The notes beneath the pieces were generated by a model that was not told the origin of the DNA, ran no database searches, and saw only the letters and a list, made by a program, of their open reading frames with translations. DNA of 64,000 nt from Malus domestica (lineage: Eukaryota > Streptophyta > Magnoliopsida > Rosales > Rosaceae). The DNA is taken from NCBI RefSeq assembly GCF_042453785.1, contig NC_091671.1, positions 40,070,501 to 40,134,500 on the forward strand, written 5' to 3'. Each line of letters starts with the position of its first letter. Positions within the stretch are counted from its first letter, which is position 1. A program made the position numbers and the translations under genes. Positions 59,757 through 64,000 of the stretch are shown here, piece by piece.

Positions 59757-60980
59757 AGTTTAAACTTAAAACTTGTTTGGTGGTTTGGAATTTCAATAGC
59801 TACCTTGTGTTTTTGTTAGTTTTTTGGCTATCGTGCAATTTATTTGAAATTATGTATGCACTTTGTAAAAGCATGTCTCTCCGTTCACGCTACATATGCA
59901 CAGATTTCGATAGACTTTGAAATAGAACGATAACTTTGATCTCTCTCTAGTGGTAGGTTTTGGTACTTATTTTCCTTTACTAATCAATTAATTTAGTTGG
60001 ATGTAAAAATAAATTACATATATTAAAGTTTTTTAGAGTGGAGTAGGTTATGAAGTAATCTTTGATTTAAAGAGATGCTGATAAAGCGTGACTTCAGGCT
60101 AACAAGACTCTCACGTTGTGTTACAGAATATAAATCCCTTAGAAAAACCTCAGTGGTCGTTTTATTGTTGTTGAATGCATGTAGTTTCTCAACAATAAAC
60201 TGGAAATTCATAATCCATTTAGAATAATCCATTCCCCAACATTTAAACCGTCAGATTCAACTTGGCTTAGATCTAACGGTTTTAAATGTCGGAGTCTGTC
60301 ATACTCCGGTGTAATAGAACTTTACAGTTTAATACCTATTATTTTATTATTTACAAGACTAAGAATATATATACATATAATCCTTGATTCACAAGGAAAC
60401 ATAAAAGGACATAAAATATCCCTTCTAATAAAGGATTCCTAAAATATTTACATAAGCTTTACATACTCTTTACATACTCATTAAGACTCACGTTAATATA
60501 AAGTAGTTAAGATTATAACAAAATTATCTTTCATATGAATTGGATCTAACGGTTTTAAATGTCGAAGTCTATCATACTCCGGTGTCATGTAGCTAAGATT
60601 AAAAAAATTTATCTCCCATCTTTGGATGATTACAATTTTTTTTTTTTTGGAAACTTTAACGAAAAGTTTCTGGTACTATTCCATTTAACGAAAAATCACA
60701 TATTTGCACTAAAAAGTTAATTATGATACTATTCACTTTACCTTTTATTTTATCATTATCGTTAAAACTTAAAATTTTCAAACTATTTTCATTATTATTA
60801 TTATTATTATTTTCGAAAAGGGATAAATACAAGTTTAAGGAGTATCTTATCACCCCTTTGCAAGTCTTATCCCCTACGTGCATGCATGCATGCACGACAA
60901 CACCAACCGACATGGTGAGTTTTTGGCTCTGCACCTAGCTTCCACCATTAATCATCTGCTACTACGTGTATAATCCCCCA
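59757..60980. other. stretch between A3 and TSPO
   Basis: It holds the A3 3' UTR and flank (parallel with 47926-48170 and 49370-49620) and a repeated phrase 'ggatctaacggttttaaatgtc' family at about 60265 and 60543. A purine/pyrimidine-rich (ATT)n piece at about 60790-60810 and 'gcatgcatgcatgcacg' at about 60882 are also present. No gene is seen. Confidence 0.5.
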
Positions 60981-60984
60981 TTAG

Positions 60985-61068
60985 CCACGTGTACGTTCCG
61001 TTCCCATCCGCTCCTTGCCTCCACCTCCGCCACGTGTCCTCCCTGTAAAACCGCTCTCCTGTATATAA
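60985..61068 (+). promoter_or_regulatory. TSPO promoter: two ABRE/G-box elements and TATA box
   Basis: CCACGTGT occurs at 60985-60992 and again at 61030-61037, both the ABRE-type ACGTGT core, and TATATAA at 61062-61068 lies 85 bases before the ATG. Plant TSPO genes are known to be switched on by abscisic acid and osmotic stress, which agrees with paired ABREs. Both elements are also kept in front of the pseudogene at about 46748-46802, although that copy is broken. Confidence 0.8.
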
Positions 61069-61152
61069 TTCCCACCTGAAATTCCTCCAACAAAACTAAA
61101 ACATAAAAACAAACAAACAGAAAAGGCACAGTGATTCATCTCTTTCTGAAAA

Positions 61153-61737
61153 ATGGATAATTATTCCGACCACCTCAAGCAACGCAGGACAGAGGATCCT
61201 GCCGCCGCTGCCGCTACTGGGCCCGCTGCCGGGAAGAAGAGCGGTTACAGAAGCAGAAAGGACGTGAAAATGGACATGGCCAAACGCGGCCTTAGGTCCT
61301 TAGCCGTGGCCGTCGCAATTCCCGTCTCTCTCCACCTCCTCGCTATCTACGCAGGTTCATCCGATCCCTACCGCGTCGGATCCAAGCCCTTCTGGATCCC
61401 TCCCTTGTGGGCCCTGCGGTTAACCTGCATGGCCTCCAGCTTCCTCATGGGCCTGGCCGCTTGGTTAGTGTGGGCCGAAGGTGGTTTCCATAAGAACCCG
61501 ATGGCCTTGCCCATTTACTTGGCCCAGCTAGGGTTGAGCTTGATTTGGGATCCGATTGTGTTCGGGGCGGGGGCTCCGTGGGTCGGGTTGATCGTGTGCA
61601 TGGGGATGTTCGGGGCGATGATCGGGTGTTCTCGGGTGATTAAGGATGTGAATCCGGTCGCCGCCGATCTTATGAAGCCGAGTTTGGCATGGGTTGCGTT
61701 TTTGGCCGTTGTAAATCTGAAGCTTGTATTCCACTGA
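61153..61737 (+). CDS. TSPO: TSPO / MBR translocator protein, single exon, 194 aa
   Basis: Plant TSPO is a stress-induced membrane protein of the ER-Golgi route that binds heme and porphyrins and is removed by autophagy; it also takes aquaporins to degradation. The protein has the plant-type hydrophilic N-terminal extension (about residues 1-45, with an Ala/Gly run) and then five predicted membrane segments: SLAVAVAIPVSLHLLAIYAG; IPPLWALRLTCMASSFLMGL; MALPIYLAQLGLSLIWDPIV; PWVGLIVCMGMFGAMIGC; and PSLAWVAFLAVVNLKLVF. The Trp/Pro-rich loops (FWIPPLWALR, WLVWAEGG) fit the TspO/MBR fold. The ATG is the first after the TATA box and the frame is intact. It lies downstream of A3, as the pseudogene lies downstream of A2, so the two were duplicated together. 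Confidence 0.95.
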   Translation: MDNYSDHLKQRRTEDPAAAAATGPAAGKKSGYRSRKDVKMDMAKRGLRSLAVAVAIPVSLHLLAIYAGSSDPYRVGSKPFWIPPLWALRLTCMASSFLMGLAAWLVWAEGGFHKNPMALPIYLAQLGLSLIWDPIVFGAGAPWVGLIVCMGMFGAMIGCSRVIKDVNPVAADLMKPSLAWVAFLAVVNLKLVFH

Positions 61738-61911
61738 AATGTCAATTTAATTACTATAATCTTTTGTGCCTTGCAAGGTCCGTTTAGAAATGATAAATTC
61801 TATTAGAAGCACTTCCTGTATAAGTACTTGAGCCTTTCATGCAAGAAGCAAACAAGTGCTTCTTTTAGAAAACAATGCAAAGTGTTTTTCCTGATCCATG
61901 AGTAATTAAGA

Positions 61912-62139
61912 GCTCGTTTGTATGTACTTTTAAAATACCTGGAAGAGTTTTTAGAGAAAATATTTTTAGGTTTCAAAAGCATTTAAGTACTTTATACGAG
62001 AAGTACTAGTTATGTGCTTTTTTCAAGAAGCATTTTAAGCGTTTTTTCAAGATTTATTAACATTTTTACTAAGGATTGTTTTTAAAAATATTTTCATCAA
62101 AAACGATTTCAATCATCTTAAAAACATATCCAAACGAAC
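61912..62139. mobile_element. diverged MITE, relative of 14201-14459
   Basis: The ends gctcgtttgtatgtactttt and, reversed, gttcgtttggatatgttttt are inverted relatives, and the interior 'aagtactagttatgtgcttt' matches the copy at 14201-14459. Compared with that copy the ends have decayed. Confidence 0.65.
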
Positions 62140-62422
62140 TCTAAATTTTCATGTCATAGCGCTTTTGGTGATTTTATACTTTTTAATTATTTTAAAAGCA
62201 TTTTCAAGCAGGACTATCTTCCAAACGTCATGAACATGGGGCTAGTCTAGTTGGTAAGTGCGGCCTCACAACCAAGAAGTTGCAGGATTTGTATCATGTG
62301 TTCAAGCAATCGTCTTTAGATATAGGGACACAAATGAAGCATAAACAGCCAGAGTATATAAGAACTCCAGTCTCGAGATCGAAAACCCAAAAACCAGTGA
62401 GAAATGAACTAGCTTGGTAGAA

Positions 62423-62517
62423 GAGACTTTCCTATCCCGGCTCGGGATGTATACATCAACCTGACAGGATGTATACATATCCCATCACACGATGTATACA
62501 TCCCGGGTAGGAAAGTC
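62423..62517. repeat. inverted repeat with three GATGTATACAT units
   Basis: The ends 'gactttcctatcccgg' and 'ccgggtaggaaagtc' are inverted. Between them GATGTATACAT occurs three times, spaced about 22 bases, and is itself nearly palindromic. It lies about 290 bases beyond the XXT stop codon and may be in its 3' UTR. Confidence 0.7.
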
Positions 62518-62806
62518 CATCCGCTAAAGTAATAACTCGGGGAAAACCCATCATAAAATTGTCAATCGCCATGTGTGGTACATAATCCACAAACGCAAGT
62601 CTGAACAGATCTCACTACATTATGAATATTTACACAATAATGTCTACAAATTTGATTTGGAATTTTTGGAAACAATAAATAATCTCTCTGATTTCATATC
62701 GGAAGTAGTACGCAAATTTATAAGGTACAAAAGAATACTATCTCCACAACTAGCACAAGGAATACAGAAAACATACAGTGTAACAAATCCTAGTAACACG
62801 AGTGAA

Positions 62807-64000
62807 CTAAGAAGACGATACCTTGGCGGCCTTGAATGCCGGATGAAGCAATCCAAGTTCATCCTTAACCTCGAGCGGAATGTTTTTTTGGTTCCTAACT
62901 CTCTTAACTCTTCTACTACCCAATGACCGGTGCGCGAAACCATAGATCTGAAGAATCTGATTGTCCCCAAAGTTAAAAGCTCTATCCATCTGCTTCAAGC
63001 ATCTCTCAACAGGGTAATCTGCTAACTTCCCACACGGTTTGCAACCTACGAAATGCGTCACCAGTGGCCACCGGTGGTCGCCCAAACCAGGGCGATAATT
63101 CTCAATCATTTCTTCATATCTATCAACCAAAATCCCCCAATATCCGTGCAAATAATATCCACTCTCAAGATAAACCTTATCACCCCACTTCTGTCTTTGA
63201 GTGGCCAAAATGTAGACCATGGCTGACTGATCATCAGCTTCGAAAACCGGCCTACCCTTCAATTCCTTAGTGAGCACCTTCCCTGCCTCCTCCCTGATTT
63301 TCCCTTTCGGTCCCATCGGAGCCCAAGCATCGAGCATATCCAACGACCACTGCGTATTCCTCAACAAAAAACTCCCGGTATTCAACCCAATCCAACTTTT
63401 CTCATCATAAACCGTCTTGTTCCACCCGTGCATCACAAAGTTGGAATCTTTGTACCTCTCCCATGGCAATTCAAACGCCATATCTGTAAACATTGCATCA
63501 CTATCCATCCACCATAGAAACTCAACCTCCGGGTGAGACAAAAGGAGCTTCCGAATCAACGGAAGCTTGGCCCAGAAACCCGCCATTTCGGCATCCAAAA
63601 GAGCCATATTGTAAAAAACCTCAATCCCATGTAATCTACAATAATCAATTTTGTTCTTAATCGACTTCAACAAGTAATGATCACCTACCGGATTCTCGCA
63701 GGGTTTCGGCGAAGACCCAGTCACAAGAAGCACCCGGGGCTTACCAGGCCCGATGAAATTTGGGAAATTAGGGTTTTCCCTCAGCCATTTCGACCTCAAC
63801 TCGTCCCAATTCGAAATCTTGGGTCCGAGAGTGTATGGCTTATTCGGGTCGACCTGTTCCTCCTCACCTTCATCGACAAGGAGCTTCTTAATATCGAAGG
63901 CGTTGTAGTTGTTGGGGTCCGACGGCGTCGCGTGGACCTCCTCCAGGACGCGGTGGGCCTCCGCCCGCTTGCGGGAGTAGAAGTGGTCGCGAATCTCGAG
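62807..64000 (-). CDS. XXT: xyloglucan 6-xylosyltransferase (GT34), 3' part, 397 codons visible
   Basis: XXT enzymes are Golgi type II membrane proteins that add xylose from UDP-xylose to the glucan chain of xyloglucan. The frame is open from the window edge to a TAG at 62807-62809, 397 residues. Visible GT34 features are PRVLLVTGSSPKPCENPVGD and HYLLKSIKNKIDYC. LWWMDSDAMFTD follows, with the D-S-D metal-binding motif. Further on come HGWNKTVYDEKSWIGLNTGS, EADDQSAMVYIL and VTHFVGCKPCG. The level of match is to the XXT1/XXT2 type rather than XXT5-like or galactomannan galactosyltransferases. The cytosolic tail, the membrane anchor and the start codon lie beyond 64000. No intron interrupts the visible part. 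Confidence 0.95.
   Translation of the reverse strand, partial: LEIRDHFYSRKRAEAHRVLEEVHATPSDPNNYNAFDIKKLLVDEGEEEQVDPNKPYTLGPKISNWDELRSKWLRENPNFPNFIGPGKPRVLLVTGSSPKPCENPVGDHYLLKSIKNKIDYCRLHGIEVFYNMALLDAEMAGFWAKLPLIRKLLLSHPEVEFLWWMDSDAMFTDMAFELPWERYKDSNFVMHGWNKTVYDEKSWIGLNTGSFLLRNTQWSLDMLDAWAPMGPKGKIREEAGKVLTKELKGRPVFEADDQSAMVYILATQRQKWGDKVYLESGYYLHGYWGILVDRYEEMIENYRPGLGDHRWPLVTHFVGCKPCGKLADYPVERCLKQMDRAFNFGDNQILQIYGFAHRSLGSRRVKRVRNQKNIPLEVKDELGLLHPAFKAAKVSSS

Larger units (their letters stand above)
61738..62806. other. region between TSPO and XXT
   Basis: It holds the 3' ends of the convergent genes, a MITE (61912-62139), a tRNA-like SINE head at about 62237-62310 ('gggctagtctagttggtaag', with an A-box-like start) and an inverted-repeat cluster at 62423-62517. 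No gene is seen. Confidence 0.5.

Noticed and set aside
60723-60938. open frames of 71 (plus) and 92 (minus) codons
   Set aside because: They are driven by low-complexity ATT and pyrimidine runs; no domain or splice context supports them.
62237-62310. possible tRNA gene near XXT
   Set aside because: An A-box-like start is present but the anticodon and acceptor arms do not pair; treated as a SINE head.

Overview
The window is nuclear DNA of a flowering plant. The split genes have GT-AG introns, and the products are plant-specific: GH3, RALF, LPA1, XXT and an ABA-type TSPO promoter. A Cassandra-type LTR carrying 5S rRNA-like sequence and the mix of LTR elements, SINEs and MITEs suggest a Rosaceae genome, most likely the apple/pear group. 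That placement is inference; no search was run.

Left part (1-23.4 kb), mostly single-copy genes: a GH3 acyl-amido synthetase (minus, 1212-3601) with an unusual residue in its ATP motif; a Pack-MULE-like element carrying a receptor-kinase fragment (4247-5570); a long gene-free stretch; LPA1, a photosystem II assembly factor (plus, 10432-13675); a RALF peptide hormone (plus, 14911-15252); HSBP (minus, 15779-16847) with a textbook U12-type AT-AC intron; a patch of nested retroelement debris (17.2-20.3 kb); and ALG3 (minus, 20296-23329), whose reading frame closes before the usual C-terminus beside that debris.

Middle and right part (24-62 kb), a duplicated gene cluster. The repeating module is [C family, B family, both minus] facing away from [A family, TSPO, both plus]. 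A is a mitochondrial thioredoxin-O-like protein that has lost the CGPC active site and gained a C-terminal CPCNLC motif. B is a second thioredoxin-like family with no CxxC at all. C is a family I do not recognise, built from a repeated domain of about 300 residues. Block 2 (51.0-61.7 kb) has open copies C2, B2, A3 and TSPO. Block 1 (30.2-47.8 kb) is decayed: C1 is broken, B1 lacks its first exons, A2 carries several lesions and a 10.25 kb nested LTR retrotransposon in intron 1, and the TSPO copy is frameshifted. A further block (24.3-30.2 kb) holds a broken A1 followed by B/C pseudogene pieces on the plus strand. These meet block 1 tail to tail and form an inverted repeat with arms of about 1.1 kb. 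The A, B and C families and their hairpin-forming inverted duplication are the best candidates here for something undescribed.

The A2 nest contains an outer LTR element (34296-44545, exact 5-bp target duplication), a Cassandra LTR fragment, a minus-strand Ty3/Gypsy element (gag, protease, RT, RNase H, integrase) with a 95-bp tandem array at its 3' side, and an inverted piece of the outer LTR. The window ends in a xyloglucan xylosyltransferase gene (minus, 62807-64000) whose 5' end lies outside.
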